This document shows positions 11,620 through 20,533 of a stretch of 49,808 nucleotides of DNA, piece after piece. A model generated the notes under the pieces. That model did not search any database and was not told the DNA's origin. It saw only the letters and a program-made list of their open reading frames with translations. Position 1 is the stretch's first letter; every line of letters starts with the position of its first letter. Position numbers and translations under genes: made by a program. This DNA is from a bacterium (GTDB lineage: Bacteria; UBP13; UBA5359). The stretch covers positions 1 to 49,808 of the forward strand of contig JAQUEL010000005.1 in NCBI GenBank assembly GCA_028685295.1. Direction: 5' to 3'.

Positions 11620-12740
11620 ACAGCATTAGAGATATTTCCCTCTTTCACCCTGTAAATTGTCGCTGTTGCAGACGATATAAAAGGAATAAATCTTTCTTCC
11701 GCCGTAGTTATAAATGCCTGTATTCCCTCTTTGGATATCTCTCTTATAAGGTATCCTTTTCTCTGATCATCCAATTCAGATAAAACATCATCAAGTAAGA
11801 GCACCGGCCACTCTCTCACTTTCCTTTTCACCATATCCATAGCTGCTAATTTGAATGCAAGCACTGCTGTACGCTGTTCTCCCTGAGACCCATATACGTG
11901 GATATCTCTATCTCCCAAAAATATCCTTACATCATCTCTATGCGGCCCTACCAATGTTGTCTTATAAATATCCTCTCTCTTTGCCTCCTGCCTGATCAAA
12001 TCACTATATGCAAGAGATATATCCGCCTCTTCCAATTCTTCATACTTACCCATTCTTTCCAGCACTCTGTTAACATACATTATGTTAAGTCCATCACCTC
12101 GTTCCGTCAACAGACGATGCCTTTCTGCCGCTAGAATGGATATCTCTTCAAGATATTGCTTGCGCCTTTTTATGATTCGGCTGCCCAAAGTTACCAATTG
12201 CTCACTCCAGACATCCGTTTCTTCGGAGAAGGCCCCTTTTCTTTTAATCAACACATTTCTGTTTCTGAGAACCCTGTTGTATTGCTGCAGATGATGACAG
12301 TGTAATCTGCTTATCTGGGATATCTCCCTATTTAAAACAATTCTTCTCTCCCCCGGACCCCCTTTTATCATCTTAAGGTCCTCCGGGATGAAACAGACAG
12401 CATTTACCTCGCCTATAAGATCAATACACCTTCCTATGTTGGCATTGATTTTAACATGCTTGCTCTTATCTCTGGCTACGGCTAAAGAAACCTCTATATC
12501 ACCACGCTCTTCTCTACCTAACACAGCTTCCACAAAAGCACAGGGCTCTCCTGTTTTTATCATTTCCTGATCCCGGGCCGTCCTGGGGGATTTTGTAGCC
12601 GCCGTTACATATACCGCTTCCAATAAGTTGCTCTTTCCCTGGCCGTTTTTACCGAAAAGAACATTAAGACCATGGGATGGAGCAAAATCCAGTCTCTGAT
12701 AGTTTCTGAAGTTTACCAGTCTTATTCTCTTTAGATACAA
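11616..12740 (-). CDS. recF: DNA replication and repair protein RecF
   Basis: MYLKRIRLVNFRNYQRLDFAPSHGLNVLFGKNGQGKSNLLEAVYV, GEQRTAVLAFKLAAMD, PVLLLDDVLSELD. Confidence 0.97.
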   Translation of the reverse strand: MYLKRIRLVNFRNYQRLDFAPSHGLNVLFGKNGQGKSNLLEAVYVTAATKSPRTARDQEMIKTGEPCAFVEAVLGREERGDIEVSLAVARDKSKHVKINANIGRCIDLIGEVNAVCFIPEDLKMIKGGPGERRIVLNREISQISRLHCHHLQQYNRVLRNRNVLIKRKGAFSEETDVWSEQLVTLGSRIIKRRKQYLEEISILAAERHRLLTERGDGLNIMYVNRVLERMGKYEELEEADISLAYSDLIRQEAKREDIYKTTLVGPHRDDVRIFLGDRDIHVYGSQGEQRTAVLAFKLAAMDMVKRKVREWPVLLLDDVLSELDDQRKGYLIREISKEGIQAFITTAEERFIPFISSATATIYRVKEGNISNAV

Positions 12741-12744
12741 TATC

Positions 12745-13851
12745 TCATCCCATCTTTACCGGCATAACTACATAAGTATACCCTTCTTTTCCTACAGGTC
12801 TTATAATAGCCGGACTTAACGAAGTGCCGGTTTTTATCTCCACTATCTCTTCGTCGAGGTTACCGAGAATGTCCAGAAGGTATCTGGCATTAAAAGCTAT
12901 ATCCATATCTTCGCCGTCATACTGCGCATTTATTTCCTCATAAACATCGCCAACATCCTGTGTTACCGCTGTAACGGCTATTCTTTCTGCTGAAAAGCTC
13001 ATTTTTACTACATGAGAGCCTTCTTTAGCAAGAATATGCGCTCCCTTGACAGCCTTGGTTATTTCGTCTCTGGAAGCAACGGTTCCAGAAGGAAGATTGC
13101 CGGGTATGACCTGTCTATAATTAGGATATTTACCCTCGATAATTCTGGAAACCAGAACTATTTTATTATAAATAAAGGCAACTTGATTGGAGAGAACTCT
13201 TATAACAACCTCTCCTTCCCCTGAAGAAAGAAGACGGCTTAACTCATTAAACGTTCTTTCCGGAATAATTAGAGCAATCTGTTCTTGAGATAGTTCAGGC
13301 AAAGAGATGCTGCGTAATGCTAATCTATGTCCGTCGGTAGCTGCAAGGTTGATATTATTTCCTTCCACTTCCAACAAAACGCCGGTCAGAATGGGTCTTG
13401 TTTCATCCTGCGAGGAAGCAAATATTACCTGTCTGATGGCCTGTTGCAATATAGCTGCGGGAATTTCGCATATATCTCCTTTTTCCAACTCAGGGAAAAG
13501 AGGGTATTCCGAAGCAGGAAGTGTCCGTATACTATATTTTGATTTTCCTTGCTTTACCAGAAGTTCATGTTCTTTTTCCTGACAAAGCTCTATCTCTTCG
13601 CCAGGAAGGTTGGATATTATCTCATAAAGAAGTTTAGCCGGCACGGTAACACTCCCGTTAGATTCCACTTGTGCTTTTACCGCTGTTTTTAACCCTATCT
13701 CCAAATCTGTTCCGGTGAAAAGAAGATGGCCTTCCTCGAACTCTATCAGCGTATTTCCAAGAATAGGTTGTGTGCTTCTATTGGATACGGCTCTCATTAT
13801 GGCTTGTAATGTAGATGCTAAACAGCTCTTTTCTATTTTGGCTTTCAACAC
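12745..13851 (-). CDS. dnaN: DNA polymerase III beta subunit (sliding clamp)
   Basis: Full-length DnaN pattern: LQAIMRAVSNRSTQPILGNTLIE, ATDGHRLALRSI, IIRPVGKEGYTYVVMPVKM; adjacent to dnaA. Confidence 0.97.
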   Translation of the reverse strand: MLKAKIEKSCLASTLQAIMRAVSNRSTQPILGNTLIEFEEGHLLFTGTDLEIGLKTAVKAQVESNGSVTVPAKLLYEIISNLPGEEIELCQEKEHELLVKQGKSKYSIRTLPASEYPLFPELEKGDICEIPAAILQQAIRQVIFASSQDETRPILTGVLLEVEGNNINLAATDGHRLALRSISLPELSQEQIALIIPERTFNELSRLLSSGEGEVVIRVLSNQVAFIYNKIVLVSRIIEGKYPNYRQVIPGNLPSGTVASRDEITKAVKGAHILAKEGSHVVKMSFSAERIAVTAVTQDVGDVYEEINAQYDGEDMDIAFNARYLLDILGNLDEEIVEIKTGTSLSPAIIRPVGKEGYTYVVMPVKMG

Positions 13852-13894
13852 TTTACCTCCCCCTACGTAGTACTAGTTTAACAATGTACTTTTT

Positions 13895-13912
13895 TAGTAG
13901 TAATAGTAGTAG
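13895..13912 (+). promoter_or_regulatory. DnaA-trio array (6 trinucleotides: TAG TAG TAA TAG TAG TAG)
   Basis: Read directly between dnaN and dnaA. AT-rich DNA lies on the dnaN side and DnaA-box-like motifs on the dnaA side, as in the described basal unwinding system of B. subtilis. Confidence 0.75.
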
Positions 13913-13925
13913 TTACCTTGATAAT

Positions 13926-14078
13926 GTTGATCTGCTTTCTTTTCAGGCTTATCATGCTCTCTTTGCCTGTGAGCGCTCTGTTGAAAACATTGTTGATGTA
14001 CGATGCCTTTATGCTTCTTTATCAACAGTTTTTTTCTTATCTTCAATTATCCCTGCGTTGGTCACATGTTTATCCACA
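13926..14078. promoter_or_regulatory. dnaA-dnaN intergenic DnaA-box cluster
   Basis: Perfect box TTATCCACA at 14070-14078; TTATCAACA (8/9) at 14019-14027; degenerate ATCAACA-core sites on the minus strand at about 13991-13999 and 13925-13933. Confidence 0.75.
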
Positions 14079-14103
14079 GTTTGGGATATGAGAATACTCA
14101 CCT

Positions 14104-15468
14104 TTAATTCCTCAATCTTTCAGTTAAGGATTTCAACACTTTATTTAAATTCTCATCGACCAGGCTTAATTTCTTTATTTGATTACAGGCATGTATTACG
14201 GTAGAGTGATCCTTCCCCCCAAATTGATTGCCTATATCCGGCAAAGAAGCTTCCGTCATCTCTCGGCATAAGAACATGGCGATCTGCCTTGGGAAAACGA
14301 TATTTCGGGTTCTTTTTGAGGATTTCATCTCCGCTATCTTTATATTGAAATGTTCAGCTACAGTCTTTTGTATATTCTGTATTGTCATCTCCTTCGGTCT
14401 GTTTTTTGGCAGGATATCTTTAAGCACTTCAGTTGCTCGTTCTATCGTGATCGGGGTATTGGTTAACGATGAGAACGCGGTTATTCTTATAAGCGCACCT
14501 TCCAGTTCCCGGATATTATTGGAGATGTTGTTAGCTATAAATTCAATAACATCATCAGGTATATCCAGTTCATCCTTATTTGCTTTTCTTTGCAAAATAG
14601 CTATTCTCGTTTCGAAATCAGGGGGCTGAATATCTATTGTTAATCCCCATTTAAGCCTTGAACGCAATCTTTCATCTGTAAGATGTAGTTCGCTCGGGGG
14701 ACGATCGCTGGTTATAACAATTTGCTTGTTTGTTTCGTGAAGGGTATTAAACGTGTGGAAGAATTCCTCCTGTGTTCTATCTTTGCCGGCAATGAATTGA
14801 ATATCATCGACCAACCAAATATCCACGTTCCTATATCTATTTCTGAATTCTGTTGTTCGTTCCTCGCGTATAGAGGCGATGACATCATTGGTGAACTTCT
14901 CTGCAGAAACATATATTACATGAGGGCTGTTTTTGTCACTATTGATATAGTTCCCTATGGCATGCATAAGATGTGTTTTTCCCAGACCTACTCCTCCATA
15001 AATAAAAAGAGGGTTATACATAATTGCCGGAGATTTAGCTACGGCCAGCGAGGCCGCCTGGGCAAACCGGTTACTATTACCGACAACAAAAGTATCGAAA
15101 TTATATTTAGGATTAATGGGGATAAATGAAAAAGCATCTCTTTCCAAGCTTTCTGATGATCTTCGTGATCCCTTTTTTCTCGACCTTTCTATTATCGGCG
15201 GCAACTCATCCTCTTCCATAACGACGAATTTTAATTTAACATTGCTGTTACAAATGGCTTTGAGAGTATCTTCGATTGCTCGTGAAGATCTCTTCTCAAT
15301 CCAATCTTTAGCGAAATCGCTGGATACTCCCACAGTGAAAATATTATCCTTAAAGGAGATGGGCGAAATAGTTTTAAGCCAGGTTTCGAATCCCGGCTTG
15401 TTGGTTTTTGTTTTAAGAAGAATAAGGGCTTTATTCCAAATCTCCATATGAGGGGCGTTTTTAGGCAT
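14104..15468 (-). CDS. dnaA: Chromosomal replication initiator protein DnaA
   Basis: YNPLFIYGGVGLGKTHLMHAIGNYI, VDDIQFIAGKDRTQEEFFHTFN, FGGKDHSTVIHACNQI; SD GGAGG upstream of ATG. Confidence 0.99.
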   Translation of the reverse strand: MPKNAPHMEIWNKALILLKTKTNKPGFETWLKTISPISFKDNIFTVGVSSDFAKDWIEKRSSRAIEDTLKAICNSNVKLKFVVMEEDELPPIIERSRKKGSRRSSESLERDAFSFIPINPKYNFDTFVVGNSNRFAQAASLAVAKSPAIMYNPLFIYGGVGLGKTHLMHAIGNYINSDKNSPHVIYVSAEKFTNDVIASIREERTTEFRNRYRNVDIWLVDDIQFIAGKDRTQEEFFHTFNTLHETNKQIVITSDRPPSELHLTDERLRSRLKWGLTIDIQPPDFETRIAILQRKANKDELDIPDDVIEFIANNISNNIRELEGALIRITAFSSLTNTPITIERATEVLKDILPKNRPKEMTIQNIQKTVAEHFNIKIAEMKSSKRTRNIVFPRQIAMFLCREMTEASLPDIGNQFGGKDHSTVIHACNQIKKLSLVDENLNKVLKSLTERLRN

Positions 15469-15510
15469 AGTTTAATAAAACCTCCAATAATAGCTGTAAA
15501 CGGTTACTAT

Positions 15511-16326
15511 TTATTTTAAAATAAGATCAACTTGCACCAACCCTTCCTCGGTAAGCGATCTCTTACCGTTCTCATCACAACGTAAAAGATCTATCTTCTC
15601 CAGATACGCCATATCTCTATGCGCTGTGCTAAGGCTTATATTGAGTTCCTTAGCTACTATGCTCGGGCCTGCAATGCTCAATTCCGTAATAAGCAGAAGC
15701 ACTCTTTTTTGGCGATCCGTAAGTGCCGGCAGCGGTTTTCGTTTTCTTCTACTCTCTTCTTTTTGTTCCGTACCCGTGTCCCCGGATGAATTAGGTCCCA
15801 AGGACAAAGTTATAACGGTTCCTTGAGATAGATTATCCTCTATAGTTATGATTCCACCTATGTAGCTCAGAGTCTCTTTAACAATAGGCAGTCCTGAACC
15901 AACGCCTTTTATATACTCCTTAACCTGGGCATTTGCTGTGGAAAAACCTGGTAGAAAGGCTTTTTCCTTGTTTTTTATTCCCGGTCCCCGATCGGAAATG
16001 CGGATCGTATTACCATCATCCAGGACAGTTATTATAGCATCCTGGAAATAAGCATGAATAAGGTTTTCCACTAACTCTTTAATTATAATATAAGGAAGTT
16101 TCCCTCCCTTGCTCTGGGATGCCTCATACGTCTTTGCCGCTAAAAGGTGTATAAATTCAAGGTAGTTGCTACTACTAAGTTCTATTACACGTGGCGAGGA
16201 CAAAGGAGAATCATATATCGCCAGGCGAACGCGAGATTCCTTTCCCAGCAAAGGGTGTGCGCTTTTATCAAAGGGATGGGAAAGGTTTCCCTCCTTTACC
16301 GTAACTTTTCGAGGATACTTCCGCAT
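15511..16326 (-). CDS. GHKL-type ATPase domain protein with C-terminal winged-HTH, upstream of dnaA
   Basis: N-box KELVENLIHAY, G1 ISDRGPGI, G2 GVGSGLPIVKETL; C-terminal LTDRQKRVLLLITELSIAGPSIVAKELNISLSTAHRDMAYLEKIDLLRC. No histidine phospho-acceptor domain seen. Confidence 0.8.
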   Translation of the reverse strand: MRKYPRKVTVKEGNLSHPFDKSAHPLLGKESRVRLAIYDSPLSSPRVIELSSSNYLEFIHLLAAKTYEASQSKGGKLPYIIIKELVENLIHAYFQDAIITVLDDGNTIRISDRGPGIKNKEKAFLPGFSTANAQVKEYIKGVGSGLPIVKETLSYIGGIITIEDNLSQGTVITLSLGPNSSGDTGTEQKEESRRKRKPLPALTDRQKRVLLLITELSIAGPSIVAKELNISLSTAHRDMAYLEKIDLLRCDENGKRSLTEEGLVQVDLILK

Positions 16327-16456
16327 TTTTCAACACCGTATAATCCTTTATACCAACAATAATACATATTCTGTGAACAGAAGCGGAATCCTGCCTTTCC
16401 GACTTTCTTCCGGGCTTTCCAGAAAGCATATCAGTCAACGGAATATGCCGGAAAGC

Positions 16457-16616
16457 TGTGGAAAAAAAGAGCGCCGAGAATAGAGGGGAAAGGCGCTGTC
16501 TTAAAATCTTTTCATCCGACAAAGTCCCTTCTTGTGCAGCATAAAGGCCGCTTGTTCTGCTGGTAAGGCAATGTCAATAGGATCTTTTCCACAAAACTAT
16601 CCACAGATGTTGATAA
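16457..16616. promoter_or_regulatory. Second origin DnaA-box cluster (upstream of dnaA)
   Basis: TGTGGAAAA (16457-16465), TTTTCCACA (16585-16593), CTATCCACA (16597-16605), TGTTGATAA (16608-16616); each 8/9 to the DnaA box, in the non-coding strand-switch region. Confidence 0.75.
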
Positions 16617-16770
16617 CTTTGATTGTTTAGTAATGATAACAGACGAAAAGCCCTTTTTCAATTGGCTTCAATAGCAGCACTTAATTCTCGTCTCCTTTAC
16701 AAGCCCTTTAGCGACACGATCTGTTTGTCGTCACTACAGTCTAATATGGTATGGGGACTTCTACAGCTGC

Positions 16771-16799
16771 TTGCTGTGGCATAGTGCCTGTGTTATAAT
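16771..16799 (+). promoter_or_regulatory. Probable sigmaA promoter of rpmH operon
   Basis: TTGCTG-17 bp-TATAAT, 31 bp upstream of the rpmH ATG. Confidence 0.7.
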
Positions 16800-16830
16800 C
16801 CCCCTATAATTTTGTAAGGATGAAAAAGAG

Positions 16831-16965
16831 ATGAAAAGAACTTATCAGCCAAAGGTAAGAAGAAGAAAAAGGGTTCACGGGTTTCTTTCCAGGATGAGCA
16901 CTCCCGGTGGACGGAGAGTTATCAAGGCCCGAAGAGATAAAGGTAGAAAGGTCCTGTCCGTTTAG
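16831..16965 (+). CDS. rpmH: 50S ribosomal protein L34
   Basis: [44 protein letters not shown] (44 aa); not in ORF track because it is short. Confidence 0.98.
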   Translation: MKRTYQPKVRRRKRVHGFLSRMSTPGGRRVIKARRDKGRKVLSV

Positions 16966-16976
16966 GACAGTCTTTC

Positions 16977-17321
16977 GTGCGCAGGGAGAGTCTAAAAAGA
17001 AGGCGTGAATTTACCGATCTCTATCAGCGTGGATACAGGTATTCCAATGCATTGCTGGTTCTCAGAGTCATTCATACCGAAGAGGATAAGCAAGGGGTAG
17101 GATTGGCTGTCAGCAAAAAGATAGGAAGCGCGGTTCTTAGAAACAGGGTTAAGAGATTGCTGAGAGAAGCGGTTCGACAGGAAATAGAAGAAGTGGTTTC
17201 GAGAGTAAACCTTCTTCTGATCGCTCGAAAGGGTATTGAATCGGCAACCGCTCAGAGCATTAAAGCAGCCGTAAAGGAGCTTTTCAAACGTGCGCACCTA
17301 TATAAAGCTGATGTTGGCTAA
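16977..17321 (+). CDS. rnpA: Ribonuclease P protein component
   Basis: LKRRREFTDLYQRGYRYSNALLVLRV, VGLAVSKKIGSAVLRNRVKRLLREAVR; GTG start. Confidence 0.97.
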   Translation: MRRESLKRRREFTDLYQRGYRYSNALLVLRVIHTEEDKQGVGLAVSKKIGSAVLRNRVKRLLREAVRQEIEEVVSRVNLLLIARKGIESATAQSIKAAVKELFKRAHLYKADVG

Positions 17322-17523
17322 AATAGCTCTGACGGTGATACGATTATACCAGCGTTTTTTATCTCCTGCTTTTTCTTCGGCCTGTCGTTTTAGTCCTAGC
17401 TGCTCCAATTATGCTTATCAGGCAATAGATAAATATGGAATAGTAAAGGGGCTTTTTTTAACTGTCAGGCGTGTTTTAAGATGTCATCCCTTCAATCCCG
17501 GAGGAGAGGATCCCATTCCTTAA
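17290..17523 (+). CDS. yidD: Membrane protein insertion efficiency factor YidD
   Basis: LIRLYQRFLSP-like VIRLYQRFLSPAFSSACRFSPSCSNYAYQAIDKYGIVKG...HPFNPGGEDPIP; start could be ATG 17311. Confidence 0.95.
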   Translation: MRTYIKLMLAKIALTVIRLYQRFLSPAFSSACRFSPSCSNYAYQAIDKYGIVKGLFLTVRRVLRCHPFNPGGEDPIP

Positions 17524-17556
17524 ATTGCGCCGTTAAATGGAGGATTGCATAACAGA

Positions 17557-18204
17557 ATGTGGAGTTTTTTAGTTAATATTATGAAGGACGTTCTGTCCTT
17601 CTTTTACCAGTGGACGGGCAACTATGGTGTAGCTGTTATTCTACTTACGGTAGTAGTTAAAGCCGTATTGTATCCCCTCACGCATCAACAATTCAAATCC
17701 ATGAGGGATATGCAGAAGATTCAGCCGATGATGAAAGAATTGCAGGATAAATACAAGGATAAGCCGGAGGAGCTTCAGAAAAGGATGCTGAATCTCTATA
17801 AGGAGCATAAAGTAAATCCGTTGGGCGGATGCTTACCATTGCTAATCCAAATGCCTATTCTTTTCATGCTTTATTCTGCGGTGCTATCTTTTAAAACGGC
17901 GTTTGCCACGGAGGGTTTTCTTTGGATAAGCAACCTTGCTCTTCCTGATATTCCGTTGCTTCTGCTTTATGCCGTCAGCCTTTATCTATCGTCAAAAATG
18001 ACGGTTACGGATCCGTCGCAGGCACAAACACAGAATACAATGGCAGTGATGATGCCCTTTGTTTTTACCTTTATGGCCTGGATATATAAGTGGCCGGCGG
18101 CGTTTATACTTTATTGGCTCGTCTTCAATATATTGAGTACAGCGCAACAGTATTTCATTATGCGTGCGCCGGACAAGGAGAAGCAACAGAACTTAGATAA
18201 ATGA
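17557..18204 (+). CDS. yidC: YidC/Oxa1 membrane insertase
   Basis: NYGVAVILLTVVVKAVLYPLTHQQFKSMRDMQKIQPMMKELQDKYKDKPEELQKRMLNLYKEHKVNPLGGCLPLLIQMPILFMLY; ORF track start 17545 (TTG) sits too close to the SD. Confidence 0.95.
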   Translation: MWSFLVNIMKDVLSFFYQWTGNYGVAVILLTVVVKAVLYPLTHQQFKSMRDMQKIQPMMKELQDKYKDKPEELQKRMLNLYKEHKVNPLGGCLPLLIQMPILFMLYSAVLSFKTAFATEGFLWISNLALPDIPLLLLYAVSLYLSSKMTVTDPSQAQTQNTMAVMMPFVFTFMAWIYKWPAAFILYWLVFNILSTAQQYFIMRAPDKEKQQNLDK

Positions 18205-18227
18205 ACCCCAAAAGGAGGGAGACCGTA

Positions 18228-18875
18228 ATGAGAAGTATAGAACAGACAGGAAAGACCGTAGATGAAGCTATACAAGCGGCACTTGAAGCTCTGGGTGTAA
18301 GCCGGGAGGAGATTACGGTCGAGGTCTTGGATGAACCTGTAAAAGGAATGTTCGGTCTCGGAACCAAAGAGGCTCGGATAAAGGTATCAACTAAGGATGG
18401 TGAAGAAGAAACCTTTGGTGGAGCCAGCGCTGAAGATCATCGTAAAGCAAAAGAATGCTTTGAACAAGTCATTTCTCGTATGGGATTGGCTGCCAAGGTT
18501 GAATCCTGGGATGAAGACGGCTATATACATCTAAACGCAGAAGGCCAGGATATGGGTATACTAATCGGTCGACAGGGACAGACTTTGGATGCCCTTCAAT
18601 TTATCATCAATCTTATTCTGAACAAGAACCGTGAAGAACGGATAAGAGTTATCTTGGATGCCGAATTTTATCGTGAGAGAAGAAAGAAACTTTTAGCAAA
18701 TATGGCGGAAAAGATGGCCGCAAGAGCCATTGAAACCGGACAGGAAGCAGTCTTATCGGCAATGACACCTTTTGAACGGCGAGTGATACATACTACCCTT
18801 CAGGGAAATGAGCATGTCATAACTTTCAGCGAAGGAGAAGAACCCTATCGCCGAGTGGTTATACAGCCAAGATAA
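18228..18875 (+). CDS. jag: Jag/KhpB RNA-binding protein (Jag_N, KH, R3H)
   Basis: GKTVDEAIQAALEALGVSREEITVEVLDEPVKGMFGLGTKEARIKV; GILIGRQGQTLDALQFI; R3H MTPFERRVIHTTLQGNEHVITFSEGEEPYRRVVI. Confidence 0.92.
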   Translation: MRSIEQTGKTVDEAIQAALEALGVSREEITVEVLDEPVKGMFGLGTKEARIKVSTKDGEEETFGGASAEDHRKAKECFEQVISRMGLAAKVESWDEDGYIHLNAEGQDMGILIGRQGQTLDALQFIINLILNKNREERIRVILDAEFYRERRKKLLANMAEKMAARAIETGQEAVLSAMTPFERRVIHTTLQGNEHVITFSEGEEPYRRVVIQPR

Positions 18876-18972
18876 TTTCTACAACAAAAGCAGATCCGGT
18901 TAGGGGAACCCGTTTGTAAGCCATGCTCTCCCGTGACACTGCATTCTCGAATGAATATTATGTGGAAGAATA

Positions 18973-19017
18973 CTCTGCAGCCTTGTAAACATAACTGCTC
19001 TGCGGTTACAGGCAGAG
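18973..19017 (+). other. Imperfect long stem-loop in the jag-mnmE intergenic region
   Basis: CTCTGC AGC CTtGTAA ... TTACAG GCAGAG pair across about 45 nt. Confidence 0.35.
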
Positions 19018-19068
19018 GACTTTGCTAAGGAAACAAATAACAACTATCACGTCTGCATTTGGGTATAT

Positions 19069-19099
19069 GATATAATAGCCGGGGAAGTTTTCCCCGGCT
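19069..19099 (+). promoter_or_regulatory. Extended -10 promoter (TGATATAAT) immediately followed by a perfect 10-bp hairpin, upstream of mnmE
   Basis: TATAAT at 19071-19076; AGCCGGGGAA (19077-19086) GTT TTCCCCGGCT (19090-19099). Confidence 0.55.
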
Positions 19100-19151
19100 A
19101 AGCTTTGAGAGGACACACGCGTATACGGTGCTCCGAAAAGAGGTTACGAAT

Positions 19152-20531
19152 ATGGAAAGAGATACCATTGCAGCCGTTTCTACTCCTCCTGGGGAGGGTG
19201 CTCTTGCCATTATCAGAATAAGCGGGCCGGGAGCGATTAAAATAGCCCGGAGCCTATTCAGAGCCGGCAGCGCCGGTATCGTCGAGAAGTTTGAAAGCCA
19301 CAGAGTTTATTACGGCTTTATTCTCGATTTGAAAGACGGCAAGAAGATAGACGAGGTGTTTTTGACGGCCTTGCTGGCGCCACGGTCATATACGCGTGAG
19401 GATATGATAGAAATAAGCGCCCATGGTGGAATGCAGCCGGTAAGACAAATTTTGCAGCAAGCGCTTTCTGCCGGCGCCAGACTGGCGGAGCCGGGTGAAT
19501 TTACTAAAAGAGCCTTTCTTAATGGCCGTCTGGATCTGGCGCAGGCCGAAGCGGTCATGAGCGTCATAAAATCCCGCACAGAGGCTGGATTGAAGAGTGC
19601 TGTCAGCCAGCTCAGAGGGTTTTTGTCACGCGATATTGAAGAGCTGCGCCGGGAGATTATCGGGCTGCTGGCGCTTATGGAAGCAGAGATAGATTTTCCT
19701 GAGGATGTTGAAATTTCAGAGGTCTATGACAAGGCTTTGGATAAGGTTCAAGGGCTTATCAGAAAATTGGATGATCTTATCGCTTCGGCTGATAGAGGGC
19801 GTATTTTACAGGATGGAGCTGCTCTGGCTATTGTGGGTAAGCCTAATGTCGGGAAATCGAGTTTGCTGAACAGGCTTCTACGGGAAGCGCGGGCTATTGT
19901 TACGGAGATACCGGGAACAACCAGGGATGTTTTGGAAGCCATGGTCAACATCGGCGGGGTGCCGGTAAGGGCCTTTGATACGGCTGGGATACGAGCTACG
20001 ACGGATATGGTGGAACGTATCGGTGTTGAGAGAGCTAGAGAAGTTATTTTGCAGGCCGATATTCTGTTGTTGGTTTTGGACGGGTCTCAACCTCTTACCG
20101 AGGAAGATTGCGTTTTGGCTGTCGAATGTGCACAAAAGAGAACCATTTTGGTGATCAATAAGGCCGATTTACCGCCAGCTGTCAATGAAGAAGCGCTGGC
20201 GGAAATGATGCCCGGAACACCCCTGCTACGTATCTCCTCTCTCACTGGTGAAGGAGTAACGGCGCTGGAAGCAGAGATTGCCGCCATACTTCTAGGTGGT
20301 GAAATAGTATTGGAACGCATAACCGTAGCCAATATCCGACAAGTTGAGGCGCTGGTTAGAGCAACTGCGGCGCTGCGGACGGGAAGAGAGGCCATACTCT
20401 GTGGGCAACCGGCAGAGATCACGGCGGTGGATCTGCATGACGCTGCTGACGCATTGGGCGAAATTACGGGAGAAACTACCACCGATGATGTAATAGACAG
20501 GATATTCTCCGATTTTTGCATAGGAAAATAA
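19152..20531 (+). CDS. mnmE: tRNA modification GTPase MnmE
   Basis: DTIAAVSTPPGEGALAIIRISG, GKPNVGKSSLLNRLLREARAIVTEIPGTTRD, C-terminal FCIGK. Confidence 0.98.
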   Translation: MERDTIAAVSTPPGEGALAIIRISGPGAIKIARSLFRAGSAGIVEKFESHRVYYGFILDLKDGKKIDEVFLTALLAPRSYTREDMIEISAHGGMQPVRQILQQALSAGARLAEPGEFTKRAFLNGRLDLAQAEAVMSVIKSRTEAGLKSAVSQLRGFLSRDIEELRREIIGLLALMEAEIDFPEDVEISEVYDKALDKVQGLIRKLDDLIASADRGRILQDGAALAIVGKPNVGKSSLLNRLLREARAIVTEIPGTTRDVLEAMVNIGGVPVRAFDTAGIRATTDMVERIGVERAREVILQADILLLVLDGSQPLTEEDCVLAVECAQKRTILVINKADLPPAVNEEALAEMMPGTPLLRISSLTGEGVTALEAEIAAILLGGEIVLERITVANIRQVEALVRATAALRTGREAILCGQPAEITAVDLHDAADALGEITGETTTDDVIDRIFSDFCIGK

Positions 20532-20533
20532 TT

